The notes beneath the pieces are model-generated. The model had not been told where the DNA came from, made no database searches, and saw only the letters and a program-made list of their open reading frames with translations. A program made the position numbers and the translations under genes. From Alphaproteobacteria bacterium (GTDB lineage: Bacteria; Myxococcota_A; UBA796; GCA-2862545), in assembly GCA_020632955.1 (NCBI GenBank), contig JACKEO010000018.1, forward strand, positions 20,888 to 84,887: a DNA stretch of 64,000 nucleotides. The letters are read 5' to 3'. Position 1 is the first letter of the stretch; each line of letters opens with the position of its first letter. Below are positions 57,098-64,000 of this stretch, piece after piece.

Positions 57098-58084
57098 GTG
57101 CGCGACATGCTGATCGACTGGCTCGCCCGCTTCGACGCGGTGGCGCGGCCGGGGCCCTGGCCCTACCCCCGCGTGCACCACCACGAGGGCGGAGGGCACC
57201 CCTTCCACCTCGTGATCGGCAGCATGGTGCACGGCGACGAGGTGGGCTCCCTGCCCGCCGTGGTGCGCGTGATCGAGGAGCTGGTCACCGGCCAGCGCCT
57301 GCACGCCGGCACCGTGAGCTTCTTCGTGGGCAACCCCGAGGCCGGCCTGCAGGGCCAGCGCTTCCTCGAGGACGACCTGAACCGCGTGTTCATGGACGAC
57401 CCGCCCGCCAGCCACGAGGGCCGCCGCGGCGCGCTGCTGCGCCCCCTGCTCGACGCCGCCGACGTCTTCCTCGACCTGCACCAGACCATCGAGCCCACGC
57501 AGCACGCCTTCTACATCTTCCCCTTCCAGACCCACGGCTGGCACTGGGCCCGCGCCCTGGCGAGCACCTCGATGTGGGTCACCCGTCACCCGGGCACGGC
57601 CTTCACCACGGGCGCCAAGTGCGCCGACGAGTACGTGCGCGACCGCGGCCTGCCCGGCATCACCCTGGAGCTGTCGCAGAAGGGCTTCGGGAACGGCGGC
57701 GAGGAGCGCGCCTACCAGGCCATCACGCGCGCCCTGGAGCTGTCGGACGCGGTGGCCGCGGGCACCACCACCCTCGAGGAGGCCGCGATGGACCGCCCCG
57801 AGCTCACCTTCCTGGAGACGGTGCACCGCGAGCCCTTCGCGAGCGAGGATCTGGCGCTGCGGCCGGGGCTGCAGAACTTCCAGGAGGTGGCGGAGGGCGA
57901 GGTGCTGTCGGCGCCCGGGACGCCGGAGCTGCGGGCGCCCTGTGGCGGGTGGGTGCTGTTCCCGAAGTACCCGCCGCGGGTGGAGGGGGGTGGGTACAAG
58001 AAGCCGTTGCCGGGGGAGATCTACAGGATCGTGCGGGCGATGGGGGGGCATCCGGTGGAGGTGTTCGCGGGGGCGGACAGGTAG
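57098..58084 (+). CDS. Succinylglutamate desuccinylase/aspartoacylase family metallopeptidase
   Basis: A 328-residue M14-fold enzyme. Zinc ligands H45 and E48 in GSMVHGDEVG and H128 in LDLHQT; LELSQKGFG lies in the substrate pocket. GTG 57098 is chosen (GGAGG four bases upstream); an upstream GTG at 57077 lacks a site. The likely reaction is deacylation of an N-acyl amino acid. Hydrolysis of N-acetyl-diaminobutyrate, as by the related DoeB/EutE, is an interesting possibility given the ectoine genes, but is not supported beyond family. Confidence 0.8.
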   Translation: MRDMLIDWLARFDAVARPGPWPYPRVHHHEGGGHPFHLVIGSMVHGDEVGSLPAVVRVIEELVTGQRLHAGTVSFFVGNPEAGLQGQRFLEDDLNRVFMDDPPASHEGRRGALLRPLLDAADVFLDLHQTIEPTQHAFYIFPFQTHGWHWARALASTSMWVTRHPGTAFTTGAKCADEYVRDRGLPGITLELSQKGFGNGGEERAYQAITRALELSDAVAAGTTTLEEAAMDRPELTFLETVHREPFASEDLALRPGLQNFQEVAEGEVLSAPGTPELRAPCGGWVLFPKYPPRVEGGGYKKPLPGEIYRIVRAMGGHPVEVFAGADR

Positions 58085-58138
58085 GGGGGCGGCGTTGACG
58101 CCACGATGGGAGGTGGGTACGCTGCGGCCAGACTGGGA

Positions 58139-58175
58139 GAGACGCTAGCGTCTCACGCGGGGCCGTTGGCCCCGC
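58139..58175. terminator. Two adjacent perfect hairpins at the island boundary
   Basis: A perfect 16-bp palindrome GAGACGCTAGCGTCTC (58139-58154) is followed by GCGGGGCC-GTT-GGCCCCGC (58157-58175). Both lie 55-90 bp past the aspartoacylase-like stop and 34 bp before the DUF3800 ATG. They could terminate transcription; the palindrome could also be a protein-binding or recombination site. Confidence 0.5.
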
Positions 58176-58208
58176 CCCAGTCGGTCTTCTCCGCTCGGCG
58201 TCGCGCCC

Positions 58209-59102
58209 ATGTTCATCTGCTACGTCGACGAGTCGGGCGTGCCTCAGCCTGATGCGGGCACTTCGCACTTCGTGTTGGCGGGTGTGGCGGTTCCCGTCGC
58301 GAAGTGGAAGCGGTTCGACGAGGCATTGGTCACGCTCAAGGGGCGACACAAGCTCGGCGGCATGGAGCTCCACACGGCGTGGATGGAGCGGTTCTACCCC
58401 GAGCAGGAGCGCATTGCGGGGTTCGCCGAGCTGTCCCTCGACCAGAGACGCTCTCGGACGAGGCAGGAGCGGAAGGTCGACCTGGGGAAGGCCGCGCTTC
58501 GTGGTGACCGGGCCGTGCGAAGCCTCGCGAAGAACTACGCGAAGACCGATTCGTACATCCACCTGTCCCACGAGGAGCGACGGTCCGCCGTGCGCGACGC
58601 GGCCCATCTCCTGGGTGGATGGGAGGATTGCGTCGTCTTCGCGGACGTGCAGCGCAAGGCGGCCACGCCGATGTCGACGCGGGTGCCAGACCCGGCCGAA
58701 GCGATCGCGGACCATGCCTTTGAGCAGTTGGTCACGCGCTTCCATCACTTCCTGAAGCGACACAGGACCTACGGCATCATCGCCTACGATCGGAATCAGG
58801 CGATGTCGGTGCGATTGACCAACCGCATGCGCCGATTCCATGCGGCGGGCACCGTGTACTCGCAGATTCCCCGGATCGTCGACACGCCGTTCTTCGTCGA
58901 CAGCGGCCTGACCTCCATGATCCAGATGGCCGATCTCGCCGCCTACGCGCTCCGACGGCGACTGGAGCGCGGAGAGGCCGATCTGTTCGAGGCCATCTCG
59001 CCCCGCTTCGACCGCCGGGGAGACAAGGTCGTAGGGGTGCGTCACTACACCGGCCGCGAGCTGTGTGGATGTCCGATCTGCGCTGCCCATGGACGGGAGT
59101 AG
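58209..59102 (+). CDS. DUF3800 protein, defence-associated
   Basis: A 297-residue protein with the DUF3800 start YVDESG (Asp7, Glu8) and the distal acidic motif IQMADLAAYALRRR (Asp242), which suggest an RNase H-like nuclease. A C-terminal CGCPICAAHG is a possible zinc knuckle. Codon use is less GC-extreme (TTG, ATT, CGA appear), unlike neighbours, supporting acquisition by transfer. Tail to tail with mcrC (9 bp). DUF3800 genes are common in defence islands; their activity is not settled. Confidence 0.85.
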   Translation: MFICYVDESGVPQPDAGTSHFVLAGVAVPVAKWKRFDEALVTLKGRHKLGGMELHTAWMERFYPEQERIAGFAELSLDQRRSRTRQERKVDLGKAALRGDRAVRSLAKNYAKTDSYIHLSHEERRSAVRDAAHLLGGWEDCVVFADVQRKAATPMSTRVPDPAEAIADHAFEQLVTRFHHFLKRHRTYGIIAYDRNQAMSVRLTNRMRRFHAAGTVYSQIPRIVDTPFFVDSGLTSMIQMADLAAYALRRRLERGEADLFEAISPRFDRRGDKVVGVRHYTGRELCGCPICAAHGRE

Positions 59103-59111
59103 CCGGCTGCC

Positions 59112-60173
59112 CTACGCCACGATCCCCATCAGCCGGTCCTCCACCTCCCTCCACGGCCTCCCGAGATCCACTGTGACGACGCGGATCTCGTAGCCCTGCA
59201 CCACCATCCGGGCGTCGATCTCGTCGTCCACGGTGGGGTAGAGCAGCACGCCCCTTGCCTGTCGCCACCGTTCGCCACGGTCCTCCTGCGTCCGCAGGTA
59301 GGCGTACATCTGGTAGAGGTTGGCGCTGTGGAAGCGGGCAGAGCCGAAGCGCTCGGCCAGCGGGGCGGCGTAGAACTTGGTGTCGAGGACGATGCGACGG
59401 AAGGGAGCGGAGCGCTCGTCGAGGCTCACGTCGGTCTTCATGCCGGGCACGAGCCCCGAGTCCACCTCGTCGGGCCACGTGAGGCCCTCCGCGTGCACGC
59501 GCCAGCCGCGGAGGTGTCGCCGGTAGAAGCCGCGGACGAAGCGTTCGTACAGCCGGTGGAAGGTGATCTCGTCGCGCAGCAGGCTGCGCACGAGGTGGTC
59601 GCCCGCGTCCTCGGTGGGCAGCCGCGCGTGGAACAGGAGCTCGCAGATGGACAGGGGCAGGGCGTAGTCGCGGTCGTTGCGTCCGAGCTGGAGGCGGCCG
59701 AAGTCCGATCCCGTGAGGCTCACGGTCCTCACGCCGTCCATGCGGCGGACCAGCCCGCGGAGGCGGGCGCGCAGGGCGTTCACGTCGGCCCCCTCGGTGG
59801 CATCCAGACGCCGATCTCCGGCCAGGCGCTGCAGCGTGGCCTTGAGGATGCGGTTGCGGCGCGTGTCCACGTCCAGCACCGACACCTCGCAGGTGGTGAT
59901 GCCGCGCAGGTGCTGGGCACGCCCCAGGGTGCGACCCCAGTCCACCCGTCCTCGAACGCCGTCCACCTCCCTCCGCACGCGCTGGTGGTGCCGGGAGAGG
60001 TTGCGCGTGAGCAGCCGCTCGGTGGCGTCCGCGAGCACGGTGGAGAGCAGCGAGAGCAGCGACGGGCTCGACTCCGCGTCGGCGCGCCAGCGCTCGCCCA
60101 GCGCCACCATGTCCCACGCGTAGAGCAGCAGGTACCAGGCGTTGCGGACCGGGATGGCGGTGCCGGTGGTCAC
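59112..60173 (-). CDS. mcrC: McrC-like nuclease subunit of a McrBC restriction system
   Basis: A 353-residue protein. PVRNAWYLLLYAWDM is the McrC opening. The PD-(D/E)xK nuclease core is visible as MKTDVSLD ... RIVLDTKFY, acidic residue then D-x-K. GTG start overlaps the mcrB stop (GTGA). McrC cleaves DNA after activation by the McrB GTPase. Integrity suggests an active system. Confidence 0.9.
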   Translation of the reverse strand: MTTGTAIPVRNAWYLLLYAWDMVALGERWRADAESSPSLLSLLSTVLADATERLLTRNLSRHHQRVRREVDGVRGRVDWGRTLGRAQHLRGITTCEVSVLDVDTRRNRILKATLQRLAGDRRLDATEGADVNALRARLRGLVRRMDGVRTVSLTGSDFGRLQLGRNDRDYALPLSICELLFHARLPTEDAGDHLVRSLLRDEITFHRLYERFVRGFYRRHLRGWRVHAEGLTWPDEVDSGLVPGMKTDVSLDERSAPFRRIVLDTKFYAAPLAERFGSARFHSANLYQMYAYLRTQEDRGERWRQARGVLLYPTVDDEIDARMVVQGYEIRVVTVDLGRPWREVEDRLMGIVA

Positions 60174-62626
60174 GTCGCCCCGCGGAGGGCAGCCAGGGCG
60201 GCGTCGGCTGACGCGGCGTCGTCGTACCAGTACTCGTGCAGGAGGGGGTCGATCTCCGTGTCGACCACGTCGAGGAACCAGGCGTCGTCGAGGCTGCTGA
60301 AGTCTTCGCCGCGTGGGCAGAAGAAGCTGTGGCCCACCTGGAAGGCCGGTCCCAGCGACGCATCGTTCGTGATGGTCTCGTTGAGCCGGGTCATGGCCTG
60401 CACGATCCGGTGCAGCAGCGACGCCGGCATGCCGCGGTCGGTCATCCATCGCCGGAACGCGGGGCTCTGGTATTGCGGCGGCAGCGTGAGGAAGGCGAAG
60501 CGTCGGCGCAGCGCGAAGTCCACCAGGGCCAGGGAGCGGTCGGCCACGTTCATCGTGCCGATCACGTACAGGTTCGGGGGCAGGAAGAAGCGCTCGCCGT
60601 CGTGTCGCGTGTAGAGCGGGGTGATGGCGTGCTCGGGACCCCGCTTGTCGGCCTCCAGCAGCTGAAGGCACTCGCCGAAGATCTGCGCGAGGTTGCCGCG
60701 GTTGATCTCGTCGATGAGGAGGACGTGGTCGCGTTCGGGGTCGTCGGCGGCGCGTTCGGCGACCCGCCACAACGGACCGTCCTTGAGCTCGAAGCTGCCC
60801 GCCGTGGTGCCCGGGCGCAGGCCACGCACCATGTCCTCGTATGTGGTGGAGGGGTGGAACAGGAGTCGCTCGATGCGTTCGGGCGCCCTCTCGTCCATCA
60901 GCGCGTAGGCGAGCTTGGGTGCCAGGAAGGACTTCCCGGTGCCGGGGGCACCCTGCAGGATGAGGTTCTTCTTCTGGCGCAGTCGCGCCAGCGCGCGCTC
61001 CAGCACGGCGAGGTCGAGGAAGACGCCCTCGTCGACGACGTCCTCCAGCCCGTACAGCGCGGGCGCGACCTCTTCCGACCCGTCGGGCTCCCCGGCGAGC
61101 GGGGACGGATCGCCGTCAGGAGACTCCTGGCCCCACCACTGCTCGGTGAACCAGTCGAGATCCTGGGGCTCGCCCTCGAAGACGAACCGGCGAAGGCGTT
61201 GGGCCATCGGATGGTCGTGCTTGAGGCGCCACACCGTGGCGGGCGAGGTGTAGAAGAACCAGTCGCGCTGCTCCGCCGTCTCGTCCCACTCCACCTCCAC
61301 CGTGCGGCCGTCGCCTCGGTTCGCGACGATGGTGCCGGTGGCCTTGATGGTGTTCTTGGGCACCGTCTTGCCGCGCCCGTCGAAGGGCAGGCCGTGCTTC
61401 TGGGTGGTCCAGGTCTTGATCGCGATCAGGTCGCCCACGGCCATGTGCTTCACATCGTCGAGGTGCTTGTCGGCGTGGCCGTTCTCCCAGATGCCCTCGC
61501 GCAGGAAGCGATCGGTCTGATCGACGGGCGTGGACGCCTCCCAGTAGGCTCCCACCAGCCATGCGTTGGTCTGTCGGGCACCTCCGCCGCCGAGGGAGTG
61601 CTCCTGGGGACGGCCGGCCGCGCTCCAGGCGCGGAGGGAGAGCGTGGGGAAGGGCAGCCCGAATCGTGCGCGCGCCTGGGCGATCGTGTGCGCGTAGAAC
61701 GCATGGTCGATGCCGCGGCTGGGCAGCTTGATGCCGGTGTAGCTGCGCATCGTCTTGTCGAGCGTGAGGAAGACGTCGGGGCGGATCCAGAACAGCGCCA
61801 TCGTGAGGTTCACGTTGACCTGGCTCACGGTGAGCGCCTCGTCGAAGGCGGGCCCGAAGGCTGGGTTCGCCAGCGGGTCGGGTTCGAGCGCCAGCTCGAA
61901 GACGTCCCAGAGCCGCTCGAGGTCGCCGGGTCGCCGCTTCGCCTGGTACGCGAAGAACCAGGAGGCCTGGTTGTTGAGCAGCGGCAGCCCCGCGAAATCG
62001 TGGGGAAGCGCCACGTCGAGGTCGAGCAGCTCCGTGGCGAGGCGGGCCATCTCCAGGCGCGCGTCGTCGGTGATGCCGCGGCAGAAGGCGCCCAGGAACG
62101 TGAAGGGGTCGAGCTCCGTGAGCAGGGTGCGGTTGCCCTCGACGTCCTTGTCCTGCAGGGCGGTGACGGGCAGGTCCTGGGCGCGGATCTCCTCGAGGAT
62201 CTCCACGAGGCGCGCGCTGCGGGTGCGGTAGGGCCTCAACGCCTCCGCCAGGGCACGGAAGAAGGGCACCCAGGCCATGCCATCGGACTGCTCGCTGCGC
62301 CCCGCCACGCTGGCCCGACCGCGCACCGCACGGCTCTGCGTGCGCAGCGCGCGGCCACCGTCGGCCGACAGCCTCAGCGTGTGGTCGGTGGCGGGGCCCC
62401 AGGGGCGGTACCAGAACCATCCGTCGCCGAGGGTCTCGAAGTCGTCCGCGCCGTCGAGCGTCCGCCACAGCGTGTAGTGCGGCGTCTTGCGGGTGGGCGT
62501 GGGCGCGAAGCGTGCGGGGTCGCGCTCGGCGAGGAAGGCGGCCAGGTCTGCGTAGTGGAGGCGCCCGGGCACGGGCTGGGCCCGGGCGGCGTCGAGGGCC
62601 GCATCGAGGAGGGTGGCGTCGCGCAT
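60170..62626 (-). CDS. mcrB: McrB-like AAA+ GTPase with extended modified-DNA reader region
   Basis: An 818-residue protein (E. coli McrB has about 460). ATG 62626 is chosen over longer readings without coding character. Order: N-terminal 80 residues (ADLAAFL ... GDGWFWYRPWG) resembling a HARE-type winged helix; helical domain about 90-350 with PFTFLGAFCRGITDDARL and LPLLNNQASWFFAYQ; PUA/EVE-like domain about 355-470 (MAVGDLIAIKTWTTQK ... GTIVANR); AAA+ with Walker A QGAPGTGKSF (about 558), Walker B LLIDEINRGNLAQIFGE and the McrB signature GTMNVADRSLALVDFALRRRF. Likely recognises modified DNA and drives McrC. The domain calls outside AAA+ are inference. Confidence 0.88.
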   Translation of the reverse strand: MRDATLLDAALDAARAQPVPGRLHYADLAAFLAERDPARFAPTPTRKTPHYTLWRTLDGADDFETLGDGWFWYRPWGPATDHTLRLSADGGRALRTQSRAVRGRASVAGRSEQSDGMAWVPFFRALAEALRPYRTRSARLVEILEEIRAQDLPVTALQDKDVEGNRTLLTELDPFTFLGAFCRGITDDARLEMARLATELLDLDVALPHDFAGLPLLNNQASWFFAYQAKRRPGDLERLWDVFELALEPDPLANPAFGPAFDEALTVSQVNVNLTMALFWIRPDVFLTLDKTMRSYTGIKLPSRGIDHAFYAHTIAQARARFGLPFPTLSLRAWSAAGRPQEHSLGGGGARQTNAWLVGAYWEASTPVDQTDRFLREGIWENGHADKHLDDVKHMAVGDLIAIKTWTTQKHGLPFDGRGKTVPKNTIKATGTIVANRGDGRTVEVEWDETAEQRDWFFYTSPATVWRLKHDHPMAQRLRRFVFEGEPQDLDWFTEQWWGQESPDGDPSPLAGEPDGSEEVAPALYGLEDVVDEGVFLDLAVLERALARLRQKKNLILQGAPGTGKSFLAPKLAYALMDERAPERIERLLFHPSTTYEDMVRGLRPGTTAGSFELKDGPLWRVAERAADDPERDHVLLIDEINRGNLAQIFGECLQLLEADKRGPEHAITPLYTRHDGERFFLPPNLYVIGTMNVADRSLALVDFALRRRFAFLTLPPQYQSPAFRRWMTDRGMPASLLHRIVQAMTRLNETITNDASLGPAFQVGHSFFCPRGEDFSSLDDAWFLDVVDTEIDPLLHEYWYDDAASADAALAALRGAT

Positions 62627-62643
62627 GGGAGAGGGGTCCGGGG

Positions 62644-63093
62644 TCAGGCGGTGGCGAGGCGGGCGCGCAGGGCGTCCTCGAAGTCCGACAGACGGCTGAG
62701 CAGCAGGGGCATCACGGCATCCCACTGATCCTCGTCGAGGTCCTCGTGCCACTCGTGGAGCACGCGGATCTCCTTCGTGTCCTCCTGCCAGCGCAGGGGT
62801 GCGCCGATGCGTGCCTCGAAGCCGGCCTTGTCGCGCGCGAGGCAGGCGTGGATCTCGTCGCGCTCGGGTGTGCGACCGATGCTCACCAGCACCGACACGT
62901 AGGACTTCGACGGGGCCACGCGGACGCACACCAACGTGGCCTTGCGACCCACGCCCCAGCCGTACCAGTTCTGCCGGTGGCCCGGAGGGGTGCGGTAGCG
63001 CAGGCCGTGCTGTGCGGCGTGCCACGTGAAGCGCTCCCAGAACGCGACGTAGGTGGCCTCTGCCGGGGAGAGCGGACCTGGGGTGGGTGGCAT
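62644..63093 (-). CDS. DUF4268-like protein
   Basis: A 149-residue protein starting MPPTPGPLSPAEATYVAFWERFTWHA, with GGAG five bases upstream. The pattern NWYGWGVGRKATLVCVRVAPSKSYVSVLVSI, then WQEDTKEIRVLHE and a C-terminal helix, matches DUF4268 proteins, which are commonly encoded with restriction or nuclease genes. It precedes mcrB by 17 bp in the transcription direction, so it may be co-expressed. Molecular role unknown. Confidence 0.75.
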   Translation of the reverse strand: MPPTPGPLSPAEATYVAFWERFTWHAAQHGLRYRTPPGHRQNWYGWGVGRKATLVCVRVAPSKSYVSVLVSIGRTPERDEIHACLARDKAGFEARIGAPLRWQEDTKEIRVLHEWHEDLDEDQWDAVMPLLLSRLSDFEDALRARLATA

Positions 63094-63190
63094 GGGAGCT
63101 CCCGGTGGGCGGGGATGGTGGAGCAGGGGAGGGCGGGGCGCAACCGTGGTGATCGCGATGGACCGCCGGCTCCTTCGCATGGGCCGCGCC

Positions 63191-63618
63191 CTACACCTTG
63201 CCGAACCAGGCGGTGTCCACGATCACCTCCTCCACCATGCGCGTCTCGATGCCGAGCGACAGCTCCTTGAGCTTGTCGAGCAGCAGCTCGCCGTCGATCA
63301 GGTCGATGGGCGTGGCGCCGTCGCGCGTGGCCTCGAGCCGGGCGTCGCGGGTGAAGCGACCCGTGGTGATGATCAGCCCCTTGTCGGCGCGTCCCATGAA
63401 GGCGCCCCGGAAGTCCCGGACCGTGGGGGCGCTGACGGCATCGCTGTAGCGCTTGCTCTGGAACATCACCGTGAAGCTGATGAGCCCGTTCAGCCGCAGC
63501 ACGCCGCGTCCGTCGATGCCTCCGTCTGCCGAGCGCCGGGTCACCTCCACCTCGGTGAAGCCCGACTCGCGCAGCAGCCGCTGGCAGCGCTTGCGCGGCG
63601 CACCCGATCCCGTTGACG
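63191..63618 (-). pseudogene. Mrr-type restriction endonuclease, 5'-truncated
   Basis: The nuclease domain is intact: RLLRESGFTEVEVTRRSADGGIDGRG, then ISFTVMFQSKRY (D-x(n)-Q-x-K), RDFRGAFMGRADKGLIITTGRF and DLIDGELLLDKLKEL. The usual N-terminal winged helix is missing and no in-frame start with a ribosome site lies between the catalytic domain and the TAG at 63625. So it is probably a remnant, or its start lies beyond a frameshift. Coordinates give only the recognisable nuclease part. Confidence 0.75.
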
Positions 63619-63624
63619 CACGGG

Positions 63625-64000
63625 CTACGCCGCCTCGTCCTCCACCGGCTCCAGGAGATGCCACGACCGATCCGTCCGGCACCGCCGGCACCACGACTGG
63701 TGGTCCTGGATCCAGTGGGTGCGACGCCCCTCGGGGGCGTGGCGTCGGGCACCGAAGAACGGGTCGGCCATCGCCGTGAACCCGCAGTGCGGGCAGGTCT
63801 GGATGGCGAAGGGGTTGTAGTGCACCGCGACGAGGGCCTCGTGCGCCCGGCGGCCCCGTCCGATCGTCTGGTGCTCCCACCGCAGGGGGGATCGCGGCGG
63901 GTGAGCTGCCGCTGGTGCGGCGCGAGTTCGTCGGGAGGGCGGAGCAGGTAGCCGCCCGGCGAGACGGGTCGCACCTCCTCCGGACCCACCAGGGTGCAGC
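63625..64000 (-). pseudogene. Zinc-ribbon protein gene broken by a frameshift, 5' part outside window
   Basis: The 3' part (63625 to about 63886) encodes ...WEHQTIGRGRR ... TCPHCGFTAMADPFFG ... SWCRRCRTDRSWHLLEP, a two-Cys-pair ribbon. The 5' part to the window edge continues as VGPEEVRPVSPGGYLLRPPDELAPH in another frame. The two join as RRDPP-LRWEHQ if the C6 run near 63885-63890 is C7. Hence either a real one-base deletion or a homopolymer error. No family recognised beyond the zinc ribbon. Confidence 0.6.

Overview
The window is very GC-rich throughout, with GC-saturated third codon positions. It carries many lipoproteins with Asp/Thr/Gly-rich linkers, MopE-like and thrombospondin-type-3 calcium-binding repeats, PEGA-like domains and a eukaryotic-type Ser/Thr kinase. 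Together with a complete ectoine operon this suggests a salt-exposed, probably uncultured member of the Myxococcota (old Deltaproteobacteria). That placement is inference from gene content. Operonic neighbours almost always overlap by ATGA or GTGA, and most starts sit about five bases after GGAG(G). I used both habits to choose start codons. No rRNA, tRNA, insertion sequence or CRISPR array was recognised.

Layout. 1-2788: a giant lectin/TSP3 lipoprotein running off the left edge. 2946-8582: a six-gene ectoine operon on the minus strand (ask_ect, ectA, ectB, ectC, Na+/solute symporter, MarR regulator) with a promoter/operator in front of ask. 8605-23000: mostly housekeeping genes (MarC, flavodoxin, crotonase, bioA, map, amino-acid deaminase/aldolase, SecD-head protein, diacylglycerol kinase, D-cysteine desulfhydrase-like enzyme, glutamine amidotransferase-like hydrolase, ssb, yacG, trypsin-like protease, adenosine deaminase). 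23233-27550: SNF2 helicase, SWIM zinc-finger protein and a lipoprotein. 27373-30262: kinase and partner. 30397-35888: CBS protein and a complete peptide-type ABC importer with fused ATPases. 36240-44133: secreted propeller protein, DEAD-box helicase, beta-glucosidase, phospholipase C-like and PhoD-like lipoproteins. 44420-47291: SatD-like HTH protein and OPT transporter, divergent around a five-unit 29-bp operator array. 47313-51501: biotin operon bioB-bioF-bioD followed by a sigma-54 activator. 51652-58084: Dps, lipoproteins, MopE-like protein, universal stress protein, aspartoacylase-like enzyme. 58209-64000: an accessory defence-type island (DUF3800, McrC, McrB, DUF4268, truncated Mrr nuclease, frameshifted zinc-ribbon gene).

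How genes work together. Aspartate kinase, EctB, EctA and EctC make ectoine from aspartate semialdehyde, the symporter probably recovers leaked solute, and the distal MarR gene may feed back on the promoter. Biotin synthesis is split: bioA at 10.9 kb and bioBFD at 49-51 kb. The phospholipase C-like and phosphatase lipoproteins plus transporters suggest nutrient scavenging at the cell surface. The right-hand island looks like a modified-DNA restriction system whose McrB carries an unusual reader region, next to decayed nuclease genes.

The least explained items are the 29-bp dyad array at 45.1 kb, a CACGGAG-rich inverted-repeat family at gene 3' ends, and the McrBC-centred island.
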